DNA of 64,000 nucleotides from Salinivenus lutea (lineage in GTDB: Bacteria > Bacteroidota > Rhodothermia > Rhodothermales > Salinibacteraceae): positions 124,001-188,000 of the forward strand of contig NCRC01000002.1 in NCBI GenBank assembly GCA_002894685.1. Reading direction: 5' to 3'. Positions within the stretch are counted from its first letter, which is position 1. Each line of letters opens with the position of its first letter. The position numbers and the translations under genes were made by a program. Shown piece by piece: positions 1 to 9,876 of this stretch. Below the pieces are notes generated by a model that searched no databases, was not told where the DNA came from, and saw only the letters and a program-made list of their open reading frames with translations.

Positions 1-1
1 C

Positions 2-415
2 ACCTCCTCCACGCACACCCACGTGAACATGCCGTCGGGAACGATCGTCCAGGCCGACGCAAAACTTACGCCGGGCGTCGCCGACATTGACGCGTGGGCC
101 GGCTTCGCGACCGACGACGAAGACGAGGTAGGAAACGACCGGAACTCGGCGTTCTTCGGTGGCATCGGCGCAAAGGCGAACCTGACGCCGGACTTCTACC
201 TCGCAGGCCGCTTCACCTACGTCGGAAACACCTCGGAGGACGCCCCGGACGATCACACGTCCGTGAGTCGGATTCAGGTCGGGTTCGGGTATGAAGTGTT
301 CGACCGGGCCCTCTTCAAGGTTGAAGGCGTTCGACAGGTGGAAGGCGTCAACTCGTACGGCCAGGTGGGCAACAACTGGTCGGGCGTCACGTCCGAGCTT
401 TCGGTCAACTTCTAG
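2..415 (+). CDS. C-terminal part of a porin-like outer-membrane protein (5' end outside window)
   Basis: The frame is open to the left edge of the window, so only the last 138 codons are seen. The protein alternates short polar and aromatic/hydrophobic strands (for example FYLAGRFTYVG and IQVGFGYEVFDRALFKVEG) and ends in a terminal Phe (SVNF). Both are typical of the last strands of an outer-membrane beta-barrel recognised by the Bam machinery. An Asp/Glu-rich loop (ATDDEDEVGND) fits a halophile. A GTG at 23 and an ATG at 29 are in frame but are unlikely to be the true start, because reading is open upstream. A strong hairpin terminator follows the stop. The substrate and exact family cannot be told from this fragment. 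Confidence 0.6.
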   Translation, partial: TSSTHTHVNMPSGTIVQADAKLTPGVADIDAWAGFATDDEDEVGNDRNSAFFGGIGAKANLTPDFYLAGRFTYVGNTSEDAPDDHTSVSRIQVGFGYEVFDRALFKVEGVRQVEGVNSYGQVGNNWSGVTSELSVNF

Positions 416-459
416 ATGCCCTCCGCCTCAACACCCACTGTCTCGACAGTCGGTCCTCT

Positions 460-502
460 CCCGGGGGCCCGCCCATCACGCGGCGGCGCCCCCGGGTTTT
501 TT
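460..502 (+). terminator. Rho-independent terminator of the porin-like gene
   Basis: A perfect 9-bp GC stem (CCCGGGGGC at 460-468 and GCCCCCGGG at 488-496) is followed at once by six T residues. It lies 45 bases after the porin-like stop codon and serves plus-strand transcription. It is one of very few clear hairpin terminators in the window. Confidence 0.85.
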
Positions 503-562
503 GATTGAGGCCTTCTTTTTCTTCCCCGCAGAGGGACGCGGGACGCCCCCCGCGACTCCGCC

Positions 563-1639
563 TCAGACCCGTTCCGGCTCTCCCTGCAAAAAGGCCTCCG
601 CGCGACGCACCATGTCGGCGCTTCCGATGTAGAGGGGCGTTCGCTGGTGAAGCTTCTCGGGCTGTTTCTCCAGAATGCGCGTGTGCCCGTCGGTGGCCCG
701 CCCCCCCGCCTCTTCCGCAATAAAGGCCATGGGGTTTGCCTCGTACATGAGTCGCAGCTTGCCGGAGGGGCTTCCCTGCGTGGCCGGGTACATGTAGATC
801 CCCCCCTTGATCAGATTGCGGTGGAAGTCGGAGACGAACGAGCCGATATACCGCGTCTTGGCCGGCCGGTTGGATTCGGCGTCGGTTTCCTGCAGCCAGT
901 CGAGATAGTCGCGCAGCCCGCCGTCGAAGGAGTTGTAGTATCCGGCATTAATCGAAAAGATGCGCCCGCGGTCCGGCGTCTTCAGGTTGGGATGCGACAA
1001 CAGGAACTCCCCGATCGACGGATCCAGCGTAAAGCCGTTCACGCCGTTGCCGGTGGTGTACACGAGCATCGTGGAGGACCCGTACACCACATAGCCGGCC
1101 GCCACCTGCTCGGTCCCCGGCTGCAGGGCCGCGTCGAGCTCCGGCTCTTCCTTTTCGTAATCGTCCGGGAGGCGGTAGATGCTGAAGATGGTGCCCACCG
1201 ATACGCAGACGTCGATGTTGGAGGAGCCGTCCAGGGGGTCGAGCAGCACGATGTACTCGCCATCCCCTTCCGAGGTGGTGCTCAGCGGGATCGCTTCGGC
1301 GTGCTCCTCCGACCCAATCAAACAGCACTCTCCCCCTCGACGCAGGGCCAGCACAAACTCGCGGTGCGCCAGAGCATCCATTTTCTGCTGCACTTCTCCC
1401 TGCACGTTCGTCTCCCCGGTGCTGCCGTAAATATCGATGAGCCCCGCCTTGCGCATGTCGCGATTGACGATTTTTGCCGCGAGGCTGATGTCGCGCAGCA
1501 GCCGCGAAAAGGCCCCCGTGGAGTGCGGAAATCGATCCTGCTGCTCTAGAATGAACTGTTCAAGCGTCTCAAAGTCGCCGAGTTCGGAATCGATGGCCCC
1601 ATTACTCTGAGAAGACACGGGCGAGTCAGAAGTAGACAT
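563..1639 (-). CDS. fbp: Class I fructose-1,6-bisphosphatase
   Basis: Hydrolyses fructose-1,6-bisphosphate to fructose-6-phosphate in gluconeogenesis, in the cytosol. The protein of 358 residues shows the class I signature: an acidic pair in GSEEH (about residue 110) and the metal-binding DPLDGSSN (about 134-141). The C-terminal half has SGKLRLMYEANPMAF and EEAGGRATDG, as in plant and bacterial FBPases. I placed the start at ATG 1639 (MSTSDS). In-frame ATG codons at 1690 and 1726 would add 17 or 29 residues of non-conserved sequence. It is followed on the same strand only by convergent DNA, and the DUF2064 gene lies 108 bases upstream. With ppsA at the far end of the window, two gluconeogenic enzymes are present. 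The family is certain; the start is moderately sure. Confidence 0.95.
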   Translation of the reverse strand: MSTSDSPVSSQSNGAIDSELGDFETLEQFILEQQDRFPHSTGAFSRLLRDISLAAKIVNRDMRKAGLIDIYGSTGETNVQGEVQQKMDALAHREFVLALRRGGECCLIGSEEHAEAIPLSTTSEGDGEYIVLLDPLDGSSNIDVCVSVGTIFSIYRLPDDYEKEEPELDAALQPGTEQVAAGYVVYGSSTMLVYTTGNGVNGFTLDPSIGEFLLSHPNLKTPDRGRIFSINAGYYNSFDGGLRDYLDWLQETDAESNRPAKTRYIGSFVSDFHRNLIKGGIYMYPATQGSPSGKLRLMYEANPMAFIAEEAGGRATDGHTRILEKQPEKLHQRTPLYIGSADMVRRAEAFLQGEPERV

Positions 1640-1747
1640 GACGTTGGGGAATTGAGTGGATTCGAGAACCAACGGAGGGTCCGAAGACATCCGGGTAAGG
1701 TAAGCAAGAAGTGGAACCGCTTCCAAGCCTTCGGGGTCCGGTACGTC

Positions 1748-2434
1748 TTATTTCGTGGATGCTTCCGCAAGGCGATCCCGCAGATTCAGCGTGGCAACGA
1801 TCCGGCGGGTGTTGGGCGCCTCGAGGGAGGACTGCTCCAGGTCGCGGAGCATGCGGCGGAGCGCCGCGGGGGTGTCGACGTCGTACCACTCCGGCAGAAC
1901 AGTGACGGCCGCACTCGTGGATTTTGCTCGGGTCAGCGTATCCGCAAACACCCGGTCGTGGCTGTAGCGCATGCCGTCAAAAAGCGAAGGGAACGGCGCA
2001 TTCATGCCCAGGAGATAGAACCCCCCGTCCGCACTCGGCCCGATGCAGAGGGCCGGCTCCTCCGCCAGGGCGTCGAACCCCTTCTCAATGAAGGCCGAAG
2101 GGAGCGTGGGATGGTCGGTGCCGACCACGGCGAGACGCTCATGGCCGGCGTCGAAGCTTTCCGCCAGGGCGTTCTGCATTCGGGCCCCGAGCCCCTCCCC
2201 TTCCTGCTCGTGCACGCTGACGTCCGACGGCATCCCCACGAGCCCGTTTTCGGGGCGGGGCGGCGCGATGTATAGCCGCACCGCGGCGTCGAGCCGTGCG
2301 TACTGGCGGAAGGCGTCGCGGAGAAAGGCAGTGTATACGCGGGCGGCCTCTGCCGGGCTGAGCAGTGGAGTCAACCGCGTTTTGACCTGGCCCGGCCGGG
2401 GGACCTTTGCGAAGACGAGCAGCGCCCGAGTCAT
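1748..2434 (-). CDS. DUF2064 / TIGR04282-type glycosyltransferase-like protein
   Basis: The protein of 228 residues starts MTRALLVFAKVPRPGQVKTRL, the nucleotide-binding entry strand of the DUF2064 family, which has a GT-A-like fold. It continues with VVGTDHPTLPS (the DxD-like acidic site near residue 105) and GPSADGGFYLLGM (about residue 132), both hallmarks of the group. Some members, encoded beside arsS, act in arsenosugar biosynthesis; others have no known substrate. No arsenic gene is seen here. The neighbours are fbp downstream and a cysteine desulfurase 54 bases upstream on the same strand, so co-transcription is likely. The family is well supported; the substrate is unknown. Confidence 0.85.
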   Translation of the reverse strand: MTRALLVFAKVPRPGQVKTRLTPLLSPAEAARVYTAFLRDAFRQYARLDAAVRLYIAPPRPENGLVGMPSDVSVHEQEGEGLGARMQNALAESFDAGHERLAVVGTDHPTLPSAFIEKGFDALAEEPALCIGPSADGGFYLLGMNAPFPSLFDGMRYSHDRVFADTLTRAKSTSAAVTVLPEWYDVDTPAALRRMLRDLEQSSLEAPNTRRIVATLNLRDRLAEASTK

Positions 2435-2488
2435 TGGGGAAAGAAGGGGTCGTTGCGAAGGCAGAACGGATCCGTCGGCGGCCGCCCC

Positions 2489-3664
2489 CTACCCGAGCGC
2501 CTGCATCCGTTGAAGCGTGGTCTGGAGGGCCTCCAGCGCGAAATCAATCTCGTCCTCGGTTGTCTCCGTCCCAAGCGAGAAGCGGAGGGCCGCCGCGGCG
2601 GTCTCGCGGTCAAGGTCCAGGGCCTGCAGCACGTGACTCGGCTCCAGCGCGCCGCTCTGGCACGCCGACCCGGCGGACGCACAAACGCCCTCCATGTCGA
2701 GGTTCAGGATCAGCATTTCGCCGTCCAGCGGATCGTCGTCCCGGGGCGGAAAGGCCACATTCACCACGTGCGGCGCCGTCCGGTGCTCCTCGAGAGGGGT
2801 ATTGAGAATGTACTCGCCCGGGACGGCGGCATCAAGTCCCTCGATGAGGCGGCGTTGCAGGGCCCGCAGCCGGTTGCGCTGATCCGCGGCCGCGGTCGTT
2901 GCTCGTTCCAGGGCCTCCGCGAGGCCGACCACCCCCGGCACGTTCTCGGTGCCCCCGCGCCGCTCCCGTTCCTGCGACCCTCCCTCGACCAGCGGTCCGA
3001 GGTCTACGCCCCCCCGAACGAAGAGCACGCCCACGCCCTTGGGGCCGTAGAATTTGTGCCCCGACAGAGACAGCAGGTCCACCCCGAGCGCGTCAACATC
3101 GAGATCGTACAGTCCCGCGGCCTGCACGGCATCGCAATGCAGCAACACGTCGTGCGCCGAACAGACCTCAGCCACCCCCGCCACGTCGGTGCGCACCCCG
3201 GTCTCATTGTTCGTGTGCATCAGCGACACCAGGGCCGTATCGTCGTCGATGGCCTCCTCCACTTGCGTCGGCGTGACGGCCCCGTGCGCCGCGGGCGACA
3301 GGATCGTCACCGGATGGCCCAGCGCCTTCAGGTAGCGGGCCGGCTCCAAAATCGCCTCGTGCTCGGCCGCCGAGGTGACGAGTCCCGTCGCGCCCCCCTT
3401 CGTCGACGCCGCCGCCAGAACCCCCTTCAGCGCCAGGTTGTCGGCCTCGGTCCCCCCGCTCGTAAACACAATCTCGCTGGCCTCCGCTCCGAGGCACGTG
3501 GCCACTCGCTCACGGGCATCTTCCACGGCCACTCGAGCCTGTCGCCCGAGCTGGTGGACCGAGGAGGCATTGCCGTACTGCGACGTAAAGTACGGCGTCA
3601 TCTCCTCAAGCACCGCCGGATGCGTGGGCGTCGTCGCGGCATGGTCGAGATAAACTCGCGACAT
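2489..3664 (-). CDS. Cysteine desulfurase (NifS/IscS family, class V aminotransferase fold)
   Basis: A PLP enzyme that takes sulfur from cysteine and hands it as persulfide to Fe-S or thio-cofactor assembly. The 391 residues begin MSRVYLDHAATTPTHP, the usual N-terminus, and include TSGGTEADNLAL, HCDAVQAAG and LSGHKFYGPKG with the PLP lysine. The mobile catalytic loop CASAGSACQSGALEPSHVL carries the active cysteine near residue 330. ATG 3664 is chosen because it matches the family start exactly; upstream in-frame sequence is not conserved-looking. No iscU is adjacent, so whether it serves general Fe-S assembly or tRNA thiolation cannot be told. A Nfu N-terminal-domain gene lies elsewhere in the window at 36089. 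Confidence 0.95.
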   Translation of the reverse strand: MSRVYLDHAATTPTHPAVLEEMTPYFTSQYGNASSVHQLGRQARVAVEDARERVATCLGAEASEIVFTSGGTEADNLALKGVLAAASTKGGATGLVTSAAEHEAILEPARYLKALGHPVTILSPAAHGAVTPTQVEEAIDDDTALVSLMHTNNETGVRTDVAGVAEVCSAHDVLLHCDAVQAAGLYDLDVDALGVDLLSLSGHKFYGPKGVGVLFVRGGVDLGPLVEGGSQERERRGGTENVPGVVGLAEALERATTAAADQRNRLRALQRRLIEGLDAAVPGEYILNTPLEEHRTAPHVVNVAFPPRDDDPLDGEMLILNLDMEGVCASAGSACQSGALEPSHVLQALDLDRETAAAALRFSLGTETTEDEIDFALEALQTTLQRMQALG

Positions 3665-3892
3665 CGAGCTAGGCAGTCGCTGGGATGGAGGAACGATTGT
3701 TGCGGAGTATACGCATGGACCGCCGACCTGATTCTCTCGCCCCTGAGGACGTCCGACGCGTCGTAAATCCTCATCGGAGAGTTCCTTCTTATCGAACAAT
3801 GAGTCGGGCCCCTGCATTCATTCTGCAGATTTGATTGGTCGTTGCGGCCGTTCCTCCTCACCTGTTGTGCCACCCGTTCCCCCCCTGCGTCC

Positions 3893-5215
3893 ATGGACAA
3901 GCTCGTCGTGAATGGCGGCTCGCCGCTCACCGGTCCGCTCACCGTTGGCGGATCCAAGAACACCGCCCTCCCCCTCATGGCCGCCACCCTGCTCGCAGAC
4001 GGCCCGTCGCGGATCACAAACGTGCCCGACCTCCGCGACGTCCGCACCTTCTCGAACGTGATCCGGGTCGCGGGCCCCGCGGTCTCCTTCGACGCCGAGG
4101 CCTACACGCTCACGATCGACGCCTCCACGGTGAACCATCCCGTGGCGCCGTACGACCTCGTGAAGAAAATGCGGGCGTCGTTTTACATGCTCGGGGCCCT
4201 GATCGGGCGAACGGGCGAGGCCAAGGTCTCCCTTCCCGGCGGGTGCGCCTGGGGCCCTCGGCCGGTCGACCTGCACATCGAAGGGATGAAGGAGTTCGGG
4301 GCCGAGATTGAGTTGGAGGAGGGATATGTGATTGCCTCCGCCCCCGGCGGTCGCCTCACAGGGGGCTCCTTCCGGCTGGCCCCCTCCAGCGTGGGCGCAA
4401 CCATCAACCTGCTGCTGGGAGCGGTGCGCGCCGCGGGCCCCTCCCGAATCGAAAACGCCGCGAGGGAGCCCGACGTGGTTGCGTTCGGTCGGGCGCTGCA
4501 GGACATGGGGGCCCAGATCGACGGGCTCGGCACGCGGACGATCGAGGTTCAGGGCGTCGACACCCTCTCCCCCATCTCCGTCCGCAACACCCCGGACCGA
4601 ATCGAACTGGGGACGTTCATGCTCATGGCCGCGAGTGCGGGGGCGCCGGGGCACCCCGTTGAGATCAACCGCGGGACCCACGAACACCTCGGGCAGGACT
4701 TCAAGGATCGACTGGCCGAGACGGGAGTCGACGTGGAGTACGAGGACGAATGCGTCACCGTTACGCGCCCCGATCGCATTGCGCCGGTCTCCATCGAGAC
4801 GGCCCCCTACCCCGGATTCCCGACCGACCTGCAGGCCCAGTGGACCGTGCTGCTGGCCACGACAGACGGCACGGCCACGGTCACCGATACGATTTACGAC
4901 GACCGCTTCAAGCACGTCCCGGAGCTTCAGCGGCTTGGCGTCGATATTTCTGTCAACGGAAACACGGCCACCGTTCAGGGCGGACCTCCCATCAAAGGCG
5001 CGCAGGTTATGAGTACCGACCTCCGCGCCAGTGTGTCTCTCGTCATGGCAGGGATGATTGCTGAGGGCACGACCCACGTGCTTCGTGTGTACCACCTGGA
5101 TCGGGGCTACGAGGACCTGGAGGGCAAGCTCCGGCGAGCGGGCATCGACATTTGGCGGGACGAATACGAAGAACTGAGCGACCGCGACGAGACGGAAGCC
5201 CGGGAGGCGGCCTAA
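3893..5215 (+). CDS. murA: UDP-N-acetylglucosamine 1-carboxyvinyltransferase
   Basis: Transfers enolpyruvate from PEP to UDP-GlcNAc, the first committed step of peptidoglycan synthesis. In 440 residues it shows the substrate lysine-asparagine ([11 protein letters not shown]22-N23), [16 protein letters not shown] and the active-site loop [18 protein letters not shown] with Cys118, the residue alkylated by fosfomycin in typical Mur[14 protein letters not shown] with the catalytic Asp is near residue 290. ATG 3893 gives the standard N-terminus; an upstream in-frame ATG at 3842 would add 17 odd residues. It is divergent from the cysteine desulfurase across 228 bases, where promoters for both should lie, and it runs convergent into a giant outer-membrane-protein gene. 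Confidence 0.97.
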   Translation: MDKLVVNGGSPLTGPLTVGGSKNTALPLMAATLLADGPSRITNVPDLRDVRTFSNVIRVAGPAVSFDAEAYTLTIDASTVNHPVAPYDLVKKMRASFYMLGALIGRTGEAKVSLPGGCAWGPRPVDLHIEGMKEFGAEIELEEGYVIASAPGGRLTGGSFRLAPSSVGATINLLLGAVRAAGPSRIENAAREPDVVAFGRALQDMGAQIDGLGTRTIEVQGVDTLSPISVRNTPDRIELGTFMLMAASAGAPGHPVEINRGTHEHLGQDFKDRLAETGVDVEYEDECVTVTRPDRIAPVSIETAPYPGFPTDLQAQWTVLLATTDGTATVTDTIYDDRFKHVPELQRLGVDISVNGNTATVQGGPPIKGAQVMSTDLRASVSLVMAGMIAEGTTHVLRVYHLDRGYEDLEGKLRRAGIDIWRDEYEELSDRDETEAREAA

Positions 5216-5243
5216 CGCCGAGCTTTTCGCTGCGCCCCGGAAG

Positions 5244-8200
5244 CTAAAAGGACGCAGTGAGCTTGACCCGCACCGTGTGGATGGGATCGGCGTTCGCGGG
5301 GGCCCGTCCGTCATAGTTGAGGCTGGCCTCGAGGTTGTTCGTAATGACGTAGCGGCCCTGCAATCCCCACAGCAGCGACGTTCCGGGCCCGCGCCCATCC
5401 GTCAGGCGAAACTGCGCGAGTCCCCGGGCATCCCCCTCCAGGTCGACCTGCGCCCCCTCCACCGTTCCGTTTACCCGGAGCCGCCCCGCCCGCGTCCACT
5501 CCACCTCCAGCGGCACGCGCACCCCCTGCGCCCGCCGGTCCTGGAGGCGATCGTGCTTGCGGGACGCCGTCGCCGACAGGCCGACCGTGAGGGACGGCAC
5601 CGGCTGGTACGACACCTCCGGGCGCACGTCGACGCTTCGGATGTCGTAGCTACGGGTATCCGCAAAGGCTTCGCTCCGCGACCGCTCGGTCCCACGCCCG
5701 ACCCGTAGGCGCAAGAGCCAGCCCGTCGCCGGGCGCGCCCGGGCCGTGCCCTCCCAGCGGCTCCGAAACGTCCGCTCCGCCCCGGCCGCCCGCTCGGTGT
5801 AGCCGCGGGTCTGCCGCCACGAAAGGTCGAGGCCGTAGGCGCTCTGCGTCCGAAACAGCTCCACCTCCTGCTCAACCCGCAGGCGGCCGTCCAGCGTGGC
5901 CCCCGCCTGTCGAAAGCGACGGAGATTCAACCCGTAGATCTGCGCCACGGCGTCCGTTCGGGTTTTCTCCTGCACCTCCACCGTCGTCTGCGTCCGCACC
6001 GCCTGGAGCGCGCGCCGCCACCCCCCGGAGGCGTCCTCCCACAGCCGATCCGGCTGAACCGTGAGGAGTGTTCGGGCCTGTAGGTCCACGACCGCCTCGA
6101 GGGAGTCGGACGGGACAAAATTCCGAACGTAGGCCCCTTCGTTGGGGGTGGTCTCGGGCACAAACTCATCCACCTGCTGAATGCCGTCTCCGTTCAGGTC
6201 CCGCCACACGTACTGCCCCAGCTCCGGCCCCGTCCGAATGTAGACCTCCTGCAGCACAGGCGTCCGTGAGGTGGCGGCGTCGTAAAACGTCTCCACCTGC
6301 ACGGCCCGATCCAGCGGCCGGGCGCTTCCCTCCAGCGTCAACAGCACCGATTCGGTGTCCTCCCGCCCCTCCCGCAGCCGAAAGAAATCCGTAACCCGTC
6401 GCCGCCGGTACCCGCCGCGGACCGACACCGAATACGGCGCGTCGGGGTCGTAGGCCACGTCCGACTCCACCGTCCAGCTCGTCGACTCATCTCGGAAGCC
6501 CCCCTGCGCGCCCCCCTCCTCGGTCCGGTACTCCACACTCGCCTCCGCCTCCAGGGCCCCGCGCCGATACCGCACCCCGGGCCGCACCTCGACAAACGAG
6601 AAGGCCTCGCGGGTGAGGCTGTCGGTTCCAAGCACACGCTGGCGACGGCGCTCCCGGTCGAGCGTCAGTCGGGGCGTCAGGGCCCCATCGAGAAGAGGCT
6701 GACGGGCCGAGGCCCGCTGACGAACCCACGTCCCCTGCACCGCCCCCGGCCGGTTGGTGCTCTGCACGTGCTCGCTGCGAAGGTGGAGCCGGGGCCATCC
6801 CGCGGCCCGGAGCCGCAGCGCCCCCTCCTGGCGCCACCCCGTGAAGGCCGACCCGATGGTAAACCGCCCAACCCCGCCCTCCACCCGAGACCCGCCGTCG
6901 GTCTCGAAGCGCAGCCGGGCCCGGTCGACCGCTTCCGCTCCCCGATCGCGAAGCCCGCGGGGCAGGCCCGAGCCGCTGCGCGCAAGGTTCCAGGTCCGCG
7001 CAAACTCGATGGGGCGGGTCTGGCCGAAGGTCTCAAAGTTGCGCCCGCGCACCAGCCGCCGCACGCGCCCGGACACCTCGCCCACCTCCGCCTCGCCGAT
7101 GTCGATCGGCTGCGGCTCCAGTCGAAGCCCGGCCTCGTAGGCCTGCCCCCGGTCGTTGTCCGCGTCCAGCGACGAGAATCGATTCTGGTCATTCAGCGAC
7201 TGCGCCCATTCCCCAAACAGCTCCACGCCCCGGACGGGCTCCACCGTCCCCGACACGTCGACCAGGCGCTGTCGGGTGGGGGCCGGAAGGGGTTGGACGG
7301 GCGCGTACGGCCCCTCCCCCGGGCCGACGTACTCGTACACCACCCCGTTGGCCTGCCGACCGCCCCGCCGGTACGCCCCTTGCCCCGCCCCCACACGGGT
7401 AAATCGGACGCGAAAAACCGACGTCCCCTCCTCCGGCGCGCGGTCCAGCGGCACGAAAACGGTATCCTCCTCGCCGCCCGGCGTACCAACCGTCGTGCGG
7501 CGATACTGCACGTACGGGGCATCCGGGGCAAACTCGACCCGTGTGGCCCCACTGCGGGTGGCGTCCGCGTCGCCCGCCTGAGTGAGGCGGAGCGAGTCCT
7601 GTCGAGACAAATCGAACGCCGTCTGGAAGTCGCGCCCGTCCGCCTGGCGAAGCACCGTCGCCCCGAGGGTCGCTCGGGGGCGGCCCTCGGCATCGGCCCA
7701 GGCCCCCACCTGGGCCTCCCCGCCCACAAAGGTCCGCGTGAAGGGCGTCGCCGAGTATTGAAACTCGACCGTCACCCGGCGGTCCTCCGTAATCAGGCGA
7801 TTCGAGGTGAAGGTGAGCTCCCCCCGTGCGTAGTCGATCACGTAGTCGTTCGTCCGCCCCCGGGCCAGGCGCTCCCCGTCGAGATACACGCGCTCCGAGC
7901 CCGCCACCACAATGATCGGCGTCTCGCCATTGTCTCCGGTCAGCCGGTACGGCCCCTGCACCCCGTCGTCCAGCTCAAGGTCCTGCGTCCGGTACTGGCC
8001 CCGGCTCACCGCCCCCACCGCCTGCACTCGTCCCTCCTCCAGCCCCAGCCCCGGCCCAATCGACGCACTCTCGACGGTGGCGCCCTGCACTTTCCGGGAA
8101 AACTCGCCGAAGGTGTTGCCCCCCATCTCCACGTCCACATCCCCGAGTCGCGCCGTGCCCTGCGGAGCGCCGACCTCCAGGAAGACGCGGTCGAAGTCGC

Positions 8201-8870
8201 GGAGGCGCTGCGTGGTCCCCTCCGGTTGCAGCGGCGTGTTTTCGTCGGTCAGCAACGCCCGAACGGTCACGTCCTCGGCCACCTCCCCGTCGAGTTGCAT
8301 CCGGAGCCCCGACGCCACATTCACGTCCCGATTGGAGCCGCCCACCACGCCGCGCGAGAGGGAGCCGCTGCGCTCAATCTGGACGCCCTCGAACGGGTCG
8401 AATCCGCGCGCGCCGGCCGTGTCGCGTTCAACCACCGCCACGGCCCCGGCGGTGTCGGCCGTCGTGGAGTCGGGGGCCCGGCGGCGGTAGACGGACTCAA
8501 GCGCAAAGGGCAGGGTGCGATAGGTTGCGAACAGCGTGTCCCGGCGCTCGACGAGGGCCTCGCGGTGAATCCACAGCCGGCCCCGGCGGGGATCGAGCCG
8601 ATACTCGGTCGTGTCCAGACGCGTCTGCCCGACCCGGAAGCGCTCGGTGCCGGGGACGATGAGCGGGCGCAGGGCATAGGGTTGGGGCTGAAACGTGTCG
8701 ATCGTATCCCGATGCTCCCCTACGTCGTGGAGGACGAGGGTCGAATCCTGCGCCACCGCCGGCGCGGCCCCGAACAAGAGGAGTCCACACACCATCCACA
8801 GAAGCCTCTGCCCCCCTTCCCTCGAACCGACGCGAAGCGGAACGAACACCAGATCAGAGATGGACCTCAA
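5244..8870 (-). CDS. Giant outer-membrane beta-barrel protein (about 1200 residues), function unknown
   Basis: A signal peptide is clear near residues 20-41 (LLFGAAPAVAQD), and the protein ends in an amphipathic strand with terminal Phe (VRVKLTASF). The second half is dense in alternating Arg/Glu and aromatic strands, so it should sit in the outer membrane. The segment around residues 175-250 (LSRGVVGGSNRDVNV, then LQPEGTTQRLRDFDRVFLEVG) recalls a block I know from large uncharacterised Bacteroidota outer-membrane proteins, some related to SprA of the type 9 secretion system; this is memory of families, not a search. One in-frame block (DLNGDGIQQVDEFVPET) looks like a calcium- or dockerin-like loop. 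The TTG at 8870 is the furthest start; a GTG at 8849 is possible. It is the last gene of a likely operon after purD and the NHL gene, 27 bases away. Confidence 0.8.
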   Translation of the reverse strand: MRSISDLVFVPLRVGSREGGQRLLWMVCGLLLFGAAPAVAQDSTLVLHDVGEHRDTIDTFQPQPYALRPLIVPGTERFRVGQTRLDTTEYRLDPRRGRLWIHREALVERRDTLFATYRTLPFALESVYRRRAPDSTTADTAGAVAVVERDTAGARGFDPFEGVQIERSGSLSRGVVGGSNRDVNVASGLRMQLDGEVAEDVTVRALLTDENTPLQPEGTTQRLRDFDRVFLEVGAPQGTARLGDVDVEMGGNTFGEFSRKVQGATVESASIGPGLGLEEGRVQAVGAVSRGQYRTQDLELDDGVQGPYRLTGDNGETPIIVVAGSERVYLDGERLARGRTNDYVIDYARGELTFTSNRLITEDRRVTVEFQYSATPFTRTFVGGEAQVGAWADAEGRPRATLGATVLRQADGRDFQTAFDLSRQDSLRLTQAGDADATRSGATRVEFAPDAPYVQYRRTTVGTPGGEEDTVFVPLDRAPEEGTSVFRVRFTRVGAGQGAYRRGGRQANGVVYEYVGPGEGPYAPVQPLPAPTRQRLVDVSGTVEPVRGVELFGEWAQSLNDQNRFSSLDADNDRGQAYEAGLRLEPQPIDIGEAEVGEVSGRVRRLVRGRNFETFGQTRPIEFARTWNLARSGSGLPRGLRDRGAEAVDRARLRFETDGGSRVEGGVGRFTIGSAFTGWRQEGALRLRAAGWPRLHLRSEHVQSTNRPGAVQGTWVRQRASARQPLLDGALTPRLTLDRERRRQRVLGTDSLTREAFSFVEVRPGVRYRRGALEAEASVEYRTEEGGAQGGFRDESTSWTVESDVAYDPDAPYSVSVRGGYRRRRVTDFFRLREGREDTESVLLTLEGSARPLDRAVQVETFYDAATSRTPVLQEVYIRTGPELGQYVWRDLNGDGIQQVDEFVPETTPNEGAYVRNFVPSDSLEAVVDLQARTLLTVQPDRLWEDASGGWRRALQAVRTQTTVEVQEKTRTDAVAQIYGLNLRRFRQAGATLDGRLRVEQEVELFRTQSAYGLDLSWRQTRGYTERAAGAERTFRSRWEGTARARPATGWLLRLRVGRGTERSRSEAFADTRSYDIRSVDVRPEVSYQPVPSLTVGLSATASRKHDRLQDRRAQGVRVPLEVEWTRAGRLRVNGTVEGAQVDLEGDARGLAQFRLTDGRGPGTSLLWGLQGRYVITNNLEASLNYDGRAPANADPIHTVRVKLTASF

Positions 8871-8897
8871 CAGAAACCAGACGAGCGGGCCCGGCCC

Positions 8898-9851
8898 TCA
8901 CGACGGAAGCGCGTCGCGCATCCAGAGGCGCGTCCTCGTGAGCAGGTACACCCCGTCGGCGAACGGAACGGCATCCACGAGCGGGGCGGGCAGATCAACG
9001 GGGCGCTCGGCCAGGCGGCGATCCGCGGCGTGCCAGACCAACACGCGGTCCGCACACACGATCCAGAGCTGCCCGGCCCGAAACGTGAGCGCCCGGACGT
9101 CGGGGAGGGGCGGGGTGGGAAGCTGTCGCTCGAAGGTCCCAAATCGATCGTACGCAAGCACCGCCTCGCGTTCCCGATCGGCCACGTACAAGCGGCGGCT
9201 GCCCTGCAGGGCCAGGGCCACGGGCCGTTCCAGTCGTCCCCTCCGCTGGATCTGCCGTCCAATAATCCGCTCCGGTCGCCGCTGCTCGTCCCACTTCAGG
9301 ACGACCCCGGGGCCCTCGTCAATCGCGAACGTATGGTTTCCCACGCTGCTCGCCACCGCGATCGGCCGCCCGTCCCCGCGCTCGTCGGCTCCGTCGCGCC
9401 CGTCGTCCAGGGCCCGCCGGTTCCGCTCCGTCCCAAAATCGCGGCCCACGGGAAGGCTCTCCAGGTACTGTTGCTCCTCGGAAAAGCGCTGCAACCGGCC
9501 GTTCCCGGCGTCCGCCACAAGCAGGGTCTGTCCATTCGTCGGGTCCACCTCCAGCGGGTCCAGGAACTGCCCGGCCCGCGTGCCCGCGCCCCCCAGCACC
9601 GCCTGCTCCTGTCCCTGGGGCGACAGGATGACGACCGCGTCGCGCCCGGCATCCGCCACGTACAGCCGCCCCCGTGGATCCCGGGCCAGGTCTGTTGCCT
9701 CCTGAAAGCGGACCTGCTCGACGGTGTCGGACGCGGAGGCCCCGGCCCGGCGGTCCGGAGCGGGGCGCTCCCCCGCAGGAAGAGCCGGGCCGAACAGGGC
9801 CGGCACAGCGCCGCCAACGAGCAGGAAGAAGAAAAGTGTACGGGACCACAC
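8898..9851 (-). CDS. Secreted NHL-repeat (six-bladed beta-propeller) protein
   Basis: The 317-residue protein begins at a GTG and has an N-terminal hydrophobic signal (FFFLLVGGAVPALFG). Several NHL-type blades follow, of the form DPRGRLYVADAGRDAVVILSP, VDPTNGQTLLVADAGNGRLQRFS and LALQGSRRLYVADREREAVLAY, spaced about 45-60 residues apart. Such propellers bind proteins or ligands and are usually exported. It lies 25 bases after purD and 27 bases before the giant barrel gene on the same strand, so it probably works with that barrel at the cell surface. No catalytic motif is visible; the fold is well supported and the role is inferred. Confidence 0.8.
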   Translation of the reverse strand: MWSRTLFFFLLVGGAVPALFGPALPAGERPAPDRRAGASASDTVEQVRFQEATDLARDPRGRLYVADAGRDAVVILSPQGQEQAVLGGAGTRAGQFLDPLEVDPTNGQTLLVADAGNGRLQRFSEEQQYLESLPVGRDFGTERNRRALDDGRDGADERGDGRPIAVASSVGNHTFAIDEGPGVVLKWDEQRRPERIIGRQIQRRGRLERPVALALQGSRRLYVADREREAVLAYDRFGTFERQLPTPPLPDVRALTFRAGQLWIVCADRVLVWHAADRRLAERPVDLPAPLVDAVPFADGVYLLTRTRLWMRDALPS

Positions 9852-9876
9852 GGGGAAACGAGAGGGCCGTGACGGG

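Noticed and set aside
5216-5243. Possible two-way terminator between murA and the giant barrel gene
   Set aside because: Only a 5-bp stem (AGCTT/AAGCT) with a long loop and a short A run is present; too weak to call.
6768-9872. A very long open frame on the plus strand opposite the giant outer-membrane-protein and NHL genes
   Set aside because: Its product is rich in Arg, Pro and His with no family motif, and it mirrors the codon pattern of the real genes on the other strand. This is a normal shadow in GC-rich DNA.
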